64,000 nt of DNA from Thereva unica. Taxonomy: Eukaryota > Arthropoda > Insecta > Diptera > Therevidae. Shown piece by piece: positions 37,101 to 40,189 of the stretch (the first letter of the stretch is position 1; each line of letters opens with the position of its first letter). The notes under the pieces were generated by a model, which saw only the letters and a program-made list of their open reading frames with translations, had not been told where the DNA came from and did no database searches. The stretch spans positions 193,241,112 to 193,305,111 of the forward strand of contig OX465281.1 in NCBI GenBank assembly GCA_949987705.1. Reading direction: 5' to 3'. The position numbers and the translations under genes were made by a program.

Positions 37101-38280
37101 ACTCCTACGTTTTTTTATGTGAAAGGCTAGAGTCTTAGGAAAGGCCCTTTATACTGTGTCGGCAATCTATTGCAATACCGAGCAGCAGCTCTAGTCGAGG
37201 AAAGAAGGAATTGCCATAACCTACCCGCTATATTTTTTTGGTCCACCTACTCCCAACCATTACTGTCGCGACTTTGACATCGGAGCATTGAGAAACAACT
37301 CGCGGGAGTGTTATGCCTCCTGAAACGAGTTGAATCTCATAACCAACCGATTACATGCGCTTTTGGTGTAGCGAGAAGGGCTAAGGAAGGCTATCACAGG
37401 AGGAATCGGGAATGTAAAGAGGGAAGAAGAAAGAAGGAAAGTTATGTAGGAAAGTGGAAAAGGCGAAGGACCGTGGGGCTGGCCGGGATTCGGACCCGGG
37501 ACCTCTGGGATGGTAGCCAGACGCCTTATTTTCTAGGCTACCGAGGTCCCAACGATGTGGCTCAACTGTTTTTAGAGCTCAAGGGAATCGACACAGCAAA
37601 AGTAAAAGCCATCAGGGGATGTGGAGAGGAGAGTATTAATCTCGGCACTCGTATGGTTTCTAATGAAATGTTAATTGGGCTTTCTGGACAAAGATTACGA
37701 GGCGCAGTGACATTTTTAGAATGCACGCCTAAGGAACGTAAGTTATTCCAGACAGTTTTGGCTAGTTGTTACTGCTTTACTTTTAAATTATTCTGGCTTT
37801 CGATAATAGTTCCTTTAAAATTTCAGAATCGAAGTCTACATTAAAGACCCCAAAGGACCCGTGAAATTTGTTATATATAAATCCTTTTAACACCCAAAAA
37901 CATGATCCCTTGCGACTCTTTTTTATTAAAAGTGTTTTATCGATCTACTTTTAAAATCCTTTTTTTATTACAATATGGTTATTAAGGGGCGAAAGATTAA
38001 CCTTATCGATAATATAAAAATTCAAAGTTCTTATAAGCATGAGTTAAGGATTGCTTCACATACATAGGGGATTCACATACATATTTAAAATTGTTATTAC
38101 CGAAAGCCAAATTGAACTTTTCCTCTTTTTTTTCTTCTTCACATTGTAACATTTAAATTTGATTAAATTTTCTTCTTTTTATTCTCAATATATTTTTTCT
38201 TTGCTCCACAGAACTGTATCGCAAAAGAGAAGAAGGACAAACACATAAACGACGTTACAAGTCAGGATAAAAATGTGTGA
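1050..38280 (+). CDS. Sema2a: Class 2 secreted semaphorin, 3' twelve exons (N-terminus outside window)
   Basis: Exons: 1050-1101, 14122-14190, 14261-14368, 14500-14637, 15009-15141, 23829-24185, 32384-32612, 32719-33055, 33131-33294, 33437-33589, 33766-33874, 38212-38280. All junctions are GT-AG and phases match throughout, giving 638 residues and a TGA stop. The product reads as an insect Sema-2: Sema beta-propeller (CRNHIRVIQP, YICGTNAHNPKDY, LNCSIS-like NCSIS, FPFYFNEIQ), PSI module (CNRRYDSC..CVKDPYCGWDKDTGAC) and Ig-like domain, with no transmembrane segment. Class 2 semaphorins are secreted axon-guidance ligands that act through Plexin B in Drosophila. The family is about 700-725 residues, so about 85-90 residues with the signal peptide are upstream. 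The first base of exon 1050 would complete a split codon, probably the Met of the GAMDRVF motif. 2a versus 2b cannot be decided from the sequence alone. Introns carry most of the transposons described below. Confidence 0.95.
1102..2436. other. Intron 1, unique-looking sequence
   Basis: AT-rich sequence with a purine tract (about 1340-1390). No gene or repeat family was recognised. Confidence 0.5.
2630..2930 (+). repeat. tRNA-derived SINE, copy 1
   Basis: The head resembles a tRNA: GGCCTCGG followed by an A-box-like region and a B box GGTTCGAATCCCGG, ending CCAGCTCCA. It is followed by a non-tRNA body (GCGAGTTGTTTCTAGATGCC, AGTCGCGATAGTAAGGTTGG, CTAGAGCTGCTG) shared with copies at 37.1 and 56.9 kb. 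Compared with copy 3 it lacks about 150 bp between head and body. It is inserted into the T21 element. Confidence 0.8.
3402..3540 (+). repeat. tRNA-derived SINE, copy 2 (head only)
   Basis: The best-preserved head of the family: TAGTCTAGGGTTAAGGCG as A box and GGTTCGAATCCCGG as B box, then CCAGCCCCACGGTCCTTCGC. The ACGGTCCTTCGCCTTTTC block is repeated twice. The conserved body is missing, so this is a truncated copy. Confidence 0.75.
3560..3660 (+). repeat. Solo arm of the 52.7-kb foldback repeat
   Basis: CCAGTCCGGTTAAGCC, AGTTTTGCATATG, TTAAGTATCCTTT and the CAATGTAAAATTATT-like block match 52775-52880 in the same order. Confidence 0.65.
3790..5290. other. Intron 1, no recognised content
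   Basis: Open frames of about 105 codons overlap on both strands at 3868-4228. Neither shows a known domain, and overlap on both strands argues for chance. Nothing else was seen. Confidence 0.4.
5295..7530 (-). mobile_element. LOA-like LINE, inactivated (endonuclease and RT remnants)
   Basis: On the minus strand, from high to low coordinates: the APE endonuclease strand VGCDTNAHHNAWAV (about 7150-7110), LDILNRGTDP and ITLATQHVATYVSDWRVSDEPS (7060-6930). RT fingers follow (IVDRAIRETYLQHQPLSSYQ, HAYQAGKSTETALHNLVVRL, DIERAFDN; 6470-6230), then the palm motif as YADVV instead of YADDV (about 5970). Last is the thumb (IRPMVTYGSLVWW, LNKIQRMACLSITGAIRPSP; 5660-5560). The order matches RNase H-bearing I-group/LOA elements of insects. 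Frames shift repeatedly and stops intervene, so no functional protein is possible. Clade assignment is from remembered motif style and needs a search. Confidence 0.75.
7560..7790 (-). mobile_element. 3' end of R1-clade LINE (continues the 10.74-12.86 kb copy)
   Basis: On the minus strand the frame reads MRSEEMWRDVEATL, then LRQEEAVRNRERHRNAASRSS and a stop. That resembles the C-terminus of R1 ORF2. It is followed by the GC-rich 3' UTR style of this clade (CCGCGGGGGTGGATCACG). It is separated from the rest of the R1 copy by the LINE at 7790-10740. Confidence 0.6.
7764..10397 (-). CDS. Non-LTR retrotransposon ORF2: APE endonuclease plus reverse transcriptase (Jockey/CR1-type)
   Basis: An uninterrupted 877-codon frame starts at ATG 10397. 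Residues about 25-245 form an APE-type endonuclease (NFCNIRGLN, ALSET, VVAGDFNVHN, GNSDHKLIS), which nicks target DNA. Residues about 470-730 form a reverse transcriptase: YRPIAITSVLSK, QYGFRSKRSTGDLL, ALDISKAFDRVWH (motif A), SAGVPQGSILSP and FADDGTLN (motif C). The thumb follows (YKSYIRPRLEYNSHIWAG, LDKVQNRALKLIGD). After about residue 870 the frame runs into R1 sequence, so the natural C-terminus and 3' UTR are missing although catalytic residues remain. Fragments of the same family lie at 27.2 and 60.9 kb. It could be Jockey, CR1 or a related clade; ORF1 was not found. Confidence 0.85.
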   Translation of the reverse strand: MDASPVRPATNEVMDLTLNSPQSDNDFIINFCNIRGLNANFLAVTCELLLHTPAIFALSETQVLPDLDLDRFQVTGYNLVHNFSAHRGLAIYIRNDVAFQKVYSSTSSDFNHLWIKIIIHSHVIFFCFLYRSPNISNEATTSAFDAISEQISGFLFSHPESEIVVAGDFNVHNVHWLNYSNGTSVPGKDAELFASLNNLHQIVKCPTRVPDIPGQGAHLLDLFLTSHPTRYSIKVSSPLGNSDHKLISAYFPYPSSTTTTTAPKRTVWHYGKANWLGLIRFFQATDWDLCFRSANANYAALCVTKIIRAGMRLFIPHSTKSVKPRPNKWFNGECMNAIKAKEAAYRAYRRSPNEPLRLEYVRLRNSCNSIIRKVKSSFDDRLRSKILNSTTGSKNFWSLVTAIKKNFTSSSTPPFIHNKEVITESKPKADLLASLFAANSSLPDAAMSPPTLENTTHSMDGVHFRTREVFRCLKELDANKSTGPDKIPPMVLKKCASPLAKPLRKLFALSYFSGVYPDSWKLAHVQPIPKKGEASDPLNYRPIAITSVLSKIMETIINKRLMKYLESNQIIHDRQYGFRSKRSTGDLLVCLTERINQSIHSFGESSLVALDISKAFDRVWHPALLNKLQAIGIRLVLRNWIKSFLSCRSIKVVLDGVESNPHAISAGVPQGSILSPALFLIFINDLLSIPSNPLHCFADDGTLNFSYSFDNIRQARARPCLYHRQLMSASINRDIESILHWGEMNRVEFNATKTKHCLISNKNCTDLPPVSVDGENLTADSTLNILGVTLAEHLRWNDHIFQIAKQASQCLGFLKRCKFLLQPAALATIYKSYIRPRLEYNSHIWAGAPKTTLACLDKVQNRALKLIGDGPLTDHEI
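10398..10740 (-). other. Probable 5' leader of the 877-aa LINE, A-rich on its sense strand
   Basis: This lies between the R1 remnant and the ATG. On the minus strand it is an A-rich, T-poor tract (10740-10560) followed by GC-rich sequence. It includes GGCATAACACT near 10424-10435, in a block resembling part of the SINE body at 37.3 kb. No ORF1 was seen. Confidence 0.45.
10740..12860 (-). mobile_element. R1-clade LINE ORF2 remnant, internally deleted
   Basis: The longest open stretch (12717-11134, minus) reads like R1 ORF2: FWWNAEIDECRRICLKARRR, DPWGGDYKMVMSAVKGKRSP, KAPGMDGIPNKAAK, SSYRPICLLSCIGKLFERVI, LITLDVKNAFNSARW (motif A), CGVPQGSVLGPILW and GFADDIGVVV (motif C). Then LRYLGVMIDRRLNF and MLPNVGGP follow. 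A second frame (11158-10898) adds GMIPVDNLV and WQAKWDESVKGR, and the FGHDDSPLC C-terminal motif lies near 10830. The template-grip segment expected between LERVICNRII and CCALITLD (QFGFRKGRST type) is absent, an in-frame deletion. The endonuclease domain is almost entirely missing. R1-clade elements often target rDNA or repeats; none is visible here. Confidence 0.82.
12861..14121. other. Intron 1, 3' part
   Basis: AT-rich sequence with a short (AAC)n tract at about 13532-13555. No gene was recognised before the acceptor of exon b. Confidence 0.5.
14122..14190 (+). CDS. Sema2a: Sema2 exon b
   Basis: This is 23 codons, phase 0 to phase 0, between TTTTTCTCCACAG and GTGAGTGAC. It encodes the KDVIILEPTGSDILNCVSKG segment with the conserved Cys. 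A 70-bp intron follows. Confidence 0.92.
14261..14368 (+). CDS. Sema2a: Sema2 exon c
   Basis: This is 36 codons after AATTTTTCAG, ending before GTAAGTATG. It carries the highly conserved CRNHIRVIQP and YICGTNAHNPKDYVIF blocks of the Sema domain. A 131-bp intron follows. Confidence 0.95.
14500..14637 (+). CDS. Sema2a: Sema2 exon d
   Basis: This is 46 codons, phase 0, between CATTTCCAG and GTTAGTATT. It contains NLTHLPRSEYVPG, GIAKCPYDPLDNSTAVYVE and a likely N-glycosylation sequon (NLT, NST). A 371-bp intron follows in which nothing else was recognised. Confidence 0.95.
15009..15141 (+). CDS. Sema2a: Sema2 exon e
   Basis: The exon starts after TTTTCACAG with YSGTNAEFTKADSVIFR. It ends one base into a Lys codon (GAC A|GTAAGT), which the next exon completes 8.7 kb downstream. 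It covers the propeller blades up to KYDSKWLD. Confidence 0.95.
15142..16195. other. Intron 5, unassigned
   Basis: A/T-rich with several homopolymer runs. Nothing supportable was seen. Confidence 0.5.
16200..16390 (-). mobile_element. RTE-like LINE C-terminal fragment
   Basis: The minus strand encodes YLLPDDKRSVGKLRSRW, then DAAKLLNTRNWSQAAEL. This matches the C-terminus of the RTE ORF ending at 60365 (LLPDGKRPVGKPRLRWEDNV, DAAKLLNTRNWRQAAEQ). About 190 bp survive. Confidence 0.7.
16418..16490 (+). repeat. End fragment of the 42.75-kb repeat
   Basis: AACTAGTTGGGATGTGGATT, then CCCCTTCGGTCCATACGATC and AACTTCCCAGCATGATG, match 42747-42815 with a few substitutions. Confidence 0.65.
16822..16970. 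repeat. Possible small MITE with GTATCCAC ends
   Basis: GTATCCACCA at the left and TAGTGGATAC at the right are inverted. Between them GTGCGGAGAT/GTGCGGAGAC units repeat. The similarity is short, so this is tentative. Confidence 0.3.
17092..17331. repeat. 240-bp element with perfect 31-bp inverted repeats
   Basis: 17092-17122 and 17301-17331 are exact reverse complements (CATATCGTCGATCCAAATGC and onward), separated by 178 bp. No coding potential. Likely a MITE or a short foldback. Confidence 0.75.
17332..19500. other. Intron 5, mostly unassigned
   Basis: Apart from the repeat at 18.03-18.11 kb nothing was recognised. Short open frames lack domains. A C/T-rich stretch lies at about 18895-18950. 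Confidence 0.45.
18025..18109 (-). repeat. End fragment of hAT-like repeat (CAGGGCCGGCGCTT family)
   Basis: The reverse complement begins CAGGGCCGGCGCTTGG, continues through GTGCACTATGCCATATTGCG, and parallels the left end of the 40227-40754 element. Confidence 0.65.
19510..20480 (-). mobile_element. RTE-like LINE endonuclease fragment
   Basis: The minus strand carries the start of an RTE-type ORF. It includes PGQPMRQHWGAGIRVRSGLL (about 20470), LLKCKILVAALPELRLTESG (about 20295), GGERQEAGNGFVVDRRATTC and HGVINDNGLRLVSFASSNNL. Then IFRHPYKHQLTWRNPSGKDS and LDYVLINAKFRSTLKD follow. These are the APE endonuclease blocks of RTE elements. The segment carrying the catalytic GDMN motif is lost and no RT follows. 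The lineage differs from the 57.6-kb element. Confidence 0.72.
20481..21290. other. Intron 5, unassigned
   Basis: No feature supported. Confidence 0.45.
21294..22558 (+). mobile_element. Complete PIF/Harbinger-like TIR element (family T21)
   Basis: Perfect 25-bp terminal inverted repeats starting GGGGTCGTCCATAAATTACG are flanked by TTA at 21291-21293 and 22559-22561. A TWA 3-bp target duplication with G-rich ends is typical of PIF/Harbinger elements. The 1,265-bp interior has no transposase and no long open frame. It contains G- or C-rich runs just inside each end and a central block shared with copies at 2.4-3.8 and 50.1-51.1 kb. Fragments occur at 36.1 and 53.5-54.1 kb. Superfamily assignment rests on target duplication size and TIR only. 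Confidence 0.8.
22562..23828. other. Intron 5, 3' end
   Basis: No gene or repeat was recognised before the acceptor of exon f. Confidence 0.5.
23829..24185 (+). CDS. Sema2a: Sema2 exon f (largest exon)
   Basis: The exon follows TTTTGACAG and ends at GAAG|GTAAGT. Its 119 codons encode PNFVGSFDIGAYVYFFFRE, INCGKAIYSRIARVCKND and FPFYFNEIQAVYKMPSD, the core of the Sema propeller with its disulphide cysteines. It is isolated between two introns of 8.7 and 8.2 kb. Confidence 0.96.
24186..24925. other. Intron 6, 5' end
   Basis: No feature supported. Overlapping short frames just after exon f are without domains. Confidence 0.45.
24930..25160 (+). mobile_element. RTE-like LINE endonuclease fragment
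   Basis: The conceptual reading gives EKEEFYKRAIRLIRSNYIEM, then DMNTKIEKEEGLVGVIGKHS (the GDMNA region with the first Gly changed) and MIVSSPMFHHKKIHK. The last parallels MVVSSTMFPYKNIHK at 61.64 kb. It ends abruptly where LOA-like sequence begins. Confidence 0.65.
25160..27186 (+). mobile_element. LOA-like LINE remnant with RNase H domain
   Basis: Pieces in order: the pre-RT region (AKRKAEHAFWATFGSNLEST, 25310-25385), motif A (VAFLDIEEASNILPDAITLA, 25750-25810) and DGHHVLPFADDVAIIAKGNF (26005-26065, motif C intact). Then GLSVNPVKTELDLFTKRYKI, KYLGVVLDKKLLWNENIKER (26270-26330) and a ribonuclease H region (SESQAALKAL near 26960, HLVWVPGHRNIG near 27065, SNIEAAPTELSQALTHT near 27140-27190) follow. 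Many stops and frameshifts make it a pseudogene. RNase H after the RT places it in the I-group, LOA-like. It is the same general lineage as the copies at 5.3 and 48.9 kb but not the same copy. Confidence 0.78.
27187..27580 (+). mobile_element. 877-aa LINE family, second copy (RT fragment)
   Basis: The frame closely follows the 7764-10397 product: LQAIGINCILRNWIKSFLSG, RSIKVVLESKPHAISAGV, ILSPALFLIFINDLL. Motif C is FADES instead of FADDG, so the second catalytic Asp is lost, and PQG has become RLG. Similarity stops near 27575 after RELMSTSIIRDI. Confidence 0.85.
27581..28085. other. Intron 6, between LINE fragment and BEL element
   Basis: No feature supported. Confidence 0.4.
28086..28416 (+). 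repeat. Putative 5' LTR of BEL/Pao element
   Basis: It starts TGTTGAAATTTAG and ends TTTCACA (TG...CA). It contains a TATATA-like box and AATAAATTATTGAGG near its end. A primer-binding-like block TGGCGACCGTGACAGGAC follows at 28420-28437, the usual arrangement in BEL/Pao elements. No matching 3' LTR was found, so the boundary is inferred. Confidence 0.5.
28420..28437 (+). promoter_or_regulatory. Primer-binding site of BEL/Pao element
   Basis: TGGCGACCGTGACAGGAC directly downstream of the LTR-like end is a familiar sequence at this position in BEL/Pao elements. The priming tRNA was not identified. Confidence 0.55.
28463..29970 (+). pseudogene. BEL/Pao gag, frameshifted
   Basis: An ATG at 28463 opens a 27-codon stretch (MPNDSRRDGKNRSAVRATFT) that stops at TAG 28544. 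Gag resumes in another frame from about 28558 to 29970 with no ATG at its head. Around residues 95-190 lies the retrotransposon gag fold (LPLLELKKFNGEVRNWLPFW, GREDLLVEVYVRDLL). Three zinc-knuckle-like cysteine sets lie at 29577-29775 (CVFCDGKHYSSQC, CYCCLLRGHRVATC, CSACGRKHNALIC). Gag packages element RNA. The frame ends just as the protease begins in the +1 frame, so gag and pol are disconnected in this copy. Confidence 0.82.
29910..31300 (+). pseudogene. BEL/Pao pol: A17 protease and partial reverse transcriptase, 3'-truncated
   Basis: In the frame of ATG 29972, read back upstream of it, IIDTGSQRSYILK (about 29920-29960) is the aspartic protease active site. Protease sequence continues to about 30330 (FEDLLAVETRLCWTLIGRAP). 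RT then follows: VRLPWVENHPPLPTNYDLAL, YLPHRHVIKL, KIRPVFDASAK, LIEMIPSILTRFRLGKIGVI, DIRKAFLQI (motif A). That frame stops at 31081. A second shift near 31020 leads into VVFGVSCS-like sequence and FYVDNCVACLD (motif C as YVDN, usual for BEL/Pao). Similarity ends near 31300; RNase H, integrase and 3' LTR are missing. Confidence 0.83.
31301..32383. other. Intron 6, 3' end
   Basis: No gene was recognised; A-runs and short frames only. Confidence 0.45.
32384..32612 (+). CDS. Sema2a: Sema2 exon g
   Basis: The exon follows ATTTTTAG and completes a Gly codon, then runs KFKEQATSNSAWLPV to KRDVILTKLVVD. The donor is AA|GTAAGTG. It includes the VPEPRPGSCINDTSSLPD block. A 106-bp intron follows. Confidence 0.95.
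32719..33055 (+). CDS. Sema2a: Sema2 exon h (end of Sema domain, PSI module)
   Basis: The exon follows ACCCGCAG. Its 112 codons encode the last propeller blade (VYFVGTNTGSIYKIVQ, SLYIATDHSVKQIDLAMC) and then the PSI cysteine module (SCVRCVKDPYCGWDKDTGAC). It ends CTCCAG|GTGAGT in phase 0. Confidence 0.96.
33131..33294 (+). CDS. Sema2a: Sema2 exon i (start of Ig-like domain)
   Basis: The exon follows AAATGCAACAG. It encodes DVANDTSGICDTSVLKKK and the B-strand region LHLSCFVRVPEV of the Ig-like domain, ending inside an Arg codon before GTAAGT. A 142-bp intron follows. Confidence 0.93.
33437..33589 (+). CDS. Sema2a: Sema2 exon j (Ig-like domain, F strand)
   Basis: The exon follows TCTTTTAAG. 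It encodes YEIAYTPSKYIET, then DGGRYDS where Ig domains usually read DxGxYxC, then LLCSYSVNVDAH. The donor is AG|GTGGGT. Ser at the canonical F-strand cysteine position is unusual (see findings). Confidence 0.93.
33766..33874 (+). CDS. Sema2a: Sema2 exon k
   Basis: The exon follows a long pyrimidine tract and ATTAG. It encodes CTPPTKKNDYQKIYSHWC and NEFEKYKSAMKHWQEKQE, the conserved region after the Ig domain. It ends in phase 0 before GTAAGT, and a 4,337-bp intron follows. Confidence 0.93.
33875..35055. other. Last intron, 5' part
   Basis: Mostly unassigned. 34565-34620 (CAGTGGCGGATTTCC, GGGCCTAAGGGCGGCC) looks like the end of a dispersed repeat. No gene was recognised. Confidence 0.4.
35060..35440 (-). 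mobile_element. Ty3/Gypsy RNase H-region fragment
   Basis: The minus strand reads MSRKVNSAERRFYAYDLDVL and VKKRRVYLLRIRIKIAT (35350-35240). After a frameshift it reads LRAVRWAMFLKEFNYQIEHR and RQVDALSR (35205-35105). The SRK.N.AE...Y..EL..LA..VKK.R.YL pattern ending in VDALSR is diagnostic for the pol RNase H/tether of Ty3/Gypsy elements. About 380 bp survive, with a frameshift. Confidence 0.8.
35900..35990 (+). mobile_element. Possible RT motif A relic
   Basis: VVVFIDFKSAFDCIDWNSLS at about 35927-35985 resembles the FIDFK.AFDS.. motif A of RTE-like reverse transcriptases. It is only about 20 codons and nothing adjacent confirms it. Confidence 0.4.
36060..36300 (+). repeat. T21 family fragment
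   Basis: TTTCACTACGGTTACGTA, GGATTTTATACGCAAGGGCC and the CACGTGAGATTAGGG...CAAATCTCACGACATCTCA tract match 22315-22500 of the complete element. The terminal repeat itself is absent. Confidence 0.7.
36455..36515 (+). repeat. End fragment of hAT-like repeat
   Basis: CAAGTGCACCAATTGCACCT, ATGAAAACCCCGCCCCTG parallels the right end of the 40227-40754 element. Confidence 0.55.
36516..37109. other. Last intron; degenerate short repeats
   Basis: At 36575-36690 a roughly 20-bp unit of the type AAATTCACCTTTTGCAAATT is repeated imperfectly about six times. No gene was recognised. Confidence 0.5.
37110..37550 (-). repeat. tRNA-derived SINE, copy 3 (longest)
   Basis: On the minus strand it has a tRNA-like head with B box GGTCCGAATCCCGGCC (37510-37480), then about 150 bp absent from copy 1 that include GGAGGCATAACACTCCCGCG (about 37320). 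The body follows with GATGTCAAAGTCGCGACAGT and CTAGAGCTGCTGCTCGG. The tail near 37110 is CTTTCACATAAAAAAACG. It lies in the last semaphorin intron in antisense orientation. Confidence 0.82.
37551..38211. other. Last intron, 3' end
   Basis: No feature supported before the terminal exon acceptor. Confidence 0.4.
38212..38280 (+). CDS. Sema2a: Sema2 terminal exon l
   Basis: The exon follows TTTGCTCCACAG in phase 0 and encodes a short basic tail, NCIAKEKKDKHINDVTSQ, then DKNV and TGA at 38278-38280. Order, phase and the Cys after the exon k helix support it. The tail itself is poorly conserved, so identity rests on position. A consensus donor (AG|GTGAGT) lies 8 nt past the stop. Confidence 0.8.
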   Translation, partial: NCIAKEKKDKHINDVTSQDKNV

Positions 38281-38379
38281 CCTCTAGGTGAGTCCTTTCT
38301 TGTGTGCCGAGTGTAAACATAAATTTTTTTTTTTTTCACCAACTCTCAAGTATTTTTTCATATCATTTTATTGAAAGAA

Positions 38380-38385
38380 AATAAA
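38380..38385 (+). terminator. Candidate poly(A) signal for Sema2
   Basis: AATAAA lies about 100 nt after the semaphorin stop and just before the R38 repeat begins. It would be used only if the donor-like site at 38289 is not spliced. Confidence 0.35.
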
Positions 38386-38398
38386 ATTTTATCGAATC

Positions 38399-39880
38399 TT
38401 AGTCCGGGTGCTGGAGCATTTCCATTGGTTTTGGCGTGATGTAACGGACGTTCTTGGTGGAATCGGTCAGAAATGCCATCCCCAACAATATCTAGGGGTG
38501 CGCAAGCATGAAACTCCCAGGAAAATTTGTGGTAGGCCAAAAACTGAAAAAATAGCTAAAAATTCCCTGTTTTTTACCTTTCTTGTTAAATATCTCTCAA
38601 GGTTTCTTGAAGGCTTCTAGGCGAAAAATTTGTTGAGCATGTTTTGTTCGTTATTGGATTTGCTAAAACTTACCCTAATAGCATGTACACACCGACTTGG
38701 TTATCTCTTTATGTGGTTTCAAACTATTTCAAAACTAACAACTGTACACACTAACTCGATTGGTTATTTCTGTCATTTGTATTATTCGATATCGATGTCA
38801 ATTCATGTTTTAATGTGTCAATTATATGTTATGTTTGTTTTTAATTATGAACGTAATGGTCATAAAAATAATAATTAAAAGAAAAAAGGAAGCTACATAT
38901 TTGGAGAGTAATTTGGAGTATAATTTGTTATGTATTTTTTAGCAATGTTGTGCAAATATGTTTGAATTTCTTGGCCACAGTAAATAGAGCCATGTGATGC
39001 TAATGCACTCGCTATTTCTTTGAAAATGTGTGAATTTTTCCTATTTCCTTTTAACCCTTGCCCTGGTGGAAAAAACAGATCTTTGTTTCGTTGGCGGTCC
39101 TGCAAGACTCATTTTAATTTCAGCGAAAAATTTAAAAATATGTCAACAAATAATATTCAAAATAAATATCATGACTGTTGACAACAAATTTTGGTAGATT
39201 GTTGAAAACTTTCATTGATAGGTGGCTCTCATGCAAGTTAATTATCGTGGTTAGCCCCGTTAACCATAGAAATTTTGCTTGGTTTCTGATTTTTGCTTGG
39301 TTTGAATATGTACGGCAAACCACGCACAAACCATCAAAATTATCATGGTTAACGCTTGAAACTATCTCAATAGTGGTAACCAAGTCGGTGTGTACATGCT
39401 ATAAGGTGAATTTATGAAATTTGAATTTTTGCATTGCAAAATAGCCGAAAACAGCGAAAAAAGTACCTCACTTTAAAGGTATCCCAAGGAAAGAAAAACA
39501 ATTATTTTCCAAATAAATTTTGGAATTAGATAGTTAAAGGCATGTTTAAGTTATATCCAAAACCCAATCACCGTCGGTCAAATAGTTTTTGCATAATGCA
39601 TTTTGCAATTAAGTGAATTTAAAATGTTAAATTTGTTACTGCGCCAACAGAAAAACTATCATGTTGGTCCTGATATTTTTACGTATGCTCTAAGACTCTC
39701 TTTACAATATCAAATCATAAAATCTGGTTTTAAAATTTTTTTTATGGTTTTTAAATTTTTGGAGATTTTTGGCAAAAGACTGCAACTAAGGCGTTTTTTC
39801 CAGAAAAATTGCTAACTCGGCGACGCCAGGAATGCTAGGCGCGTTTCAAATTCGCTCGAAAAAAGACACAGTTTCTATTG
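38399..39880 (+). repeat. R38 repeat, plus copy (carries a 723-bp TIR insertion)
   Basis: 38399-38675 and 39405-39880 are matched, in reverse complement, by 47526-47880 and 42609-43457. Landmarks: GGCGTGATGTAACGGACG, ATGCCATCCCCAACAATATC, AGTACCTCACTTTAA, GGTCAAATAGTTTTTGCATA. No coding potential or recognisable family. Confidence 0.75.
38679..39401 (-). mobile_element. TIR element with TAA target duplication inside R38
   Basis: Terminal repeats TAGCATGTACACACCGACTT (25 bp, perfect) lie at both ends, flanked by TAA at 38676-38678 and 39402-39404. The reverse copy of R38 (near 47598) has TCA and no insertion at the same point, giving an empty-site comparison. The minus strand at 39105-38893 encodes GNRKNSHIFKEIASALASHG and EIQTYLHNIAKKY, reminiscent of a Myb/SANT-like DNA-binding domain as in PIF/Harbinger accessory genes, but truncated. 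The superfamily is inferred from the 3-bp duplication. Confidence 0.8.
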
Positions 39881-40189
39881 AGCACAACTTTCAATAAAAT
39901 ATTGTTAAACATAATTTCTTAAACAAATTAGAAAAATTACCGAATTTTGTTTGATTTTTGTTGTTGTTACTAGCTGGGACGCGGTGTGGCCGTTAAAACA
40001 TTTAAAATTAATCTAAACCTTCAAAATTAAACTCTTCATAACTCTTCATAACTAGGAACAACACAAAACTGATATAGTCTTGGCTTTAGTCTTGCGAGCA
40101 CGGCTAAGTCTTGGTCTTGCGAGCATAGCTAAGTGTTAGTCTTATTCTTGGTCTTGCTAAATTTACAAGACAAAGACAAGACTGCAAGA
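39881..40189. other. Unassigned interval
   Basis: A GCTAAGTCTTGGTCTTGC-like motif is repeated around 40075-40165. Otherwise nothing. Confidence 0.45.

Noticed and set aside
37308..37844. 178-codon open frame
   Set aside because: It reads antisense through SINE copy 3 and on into intron sequence; no domain.
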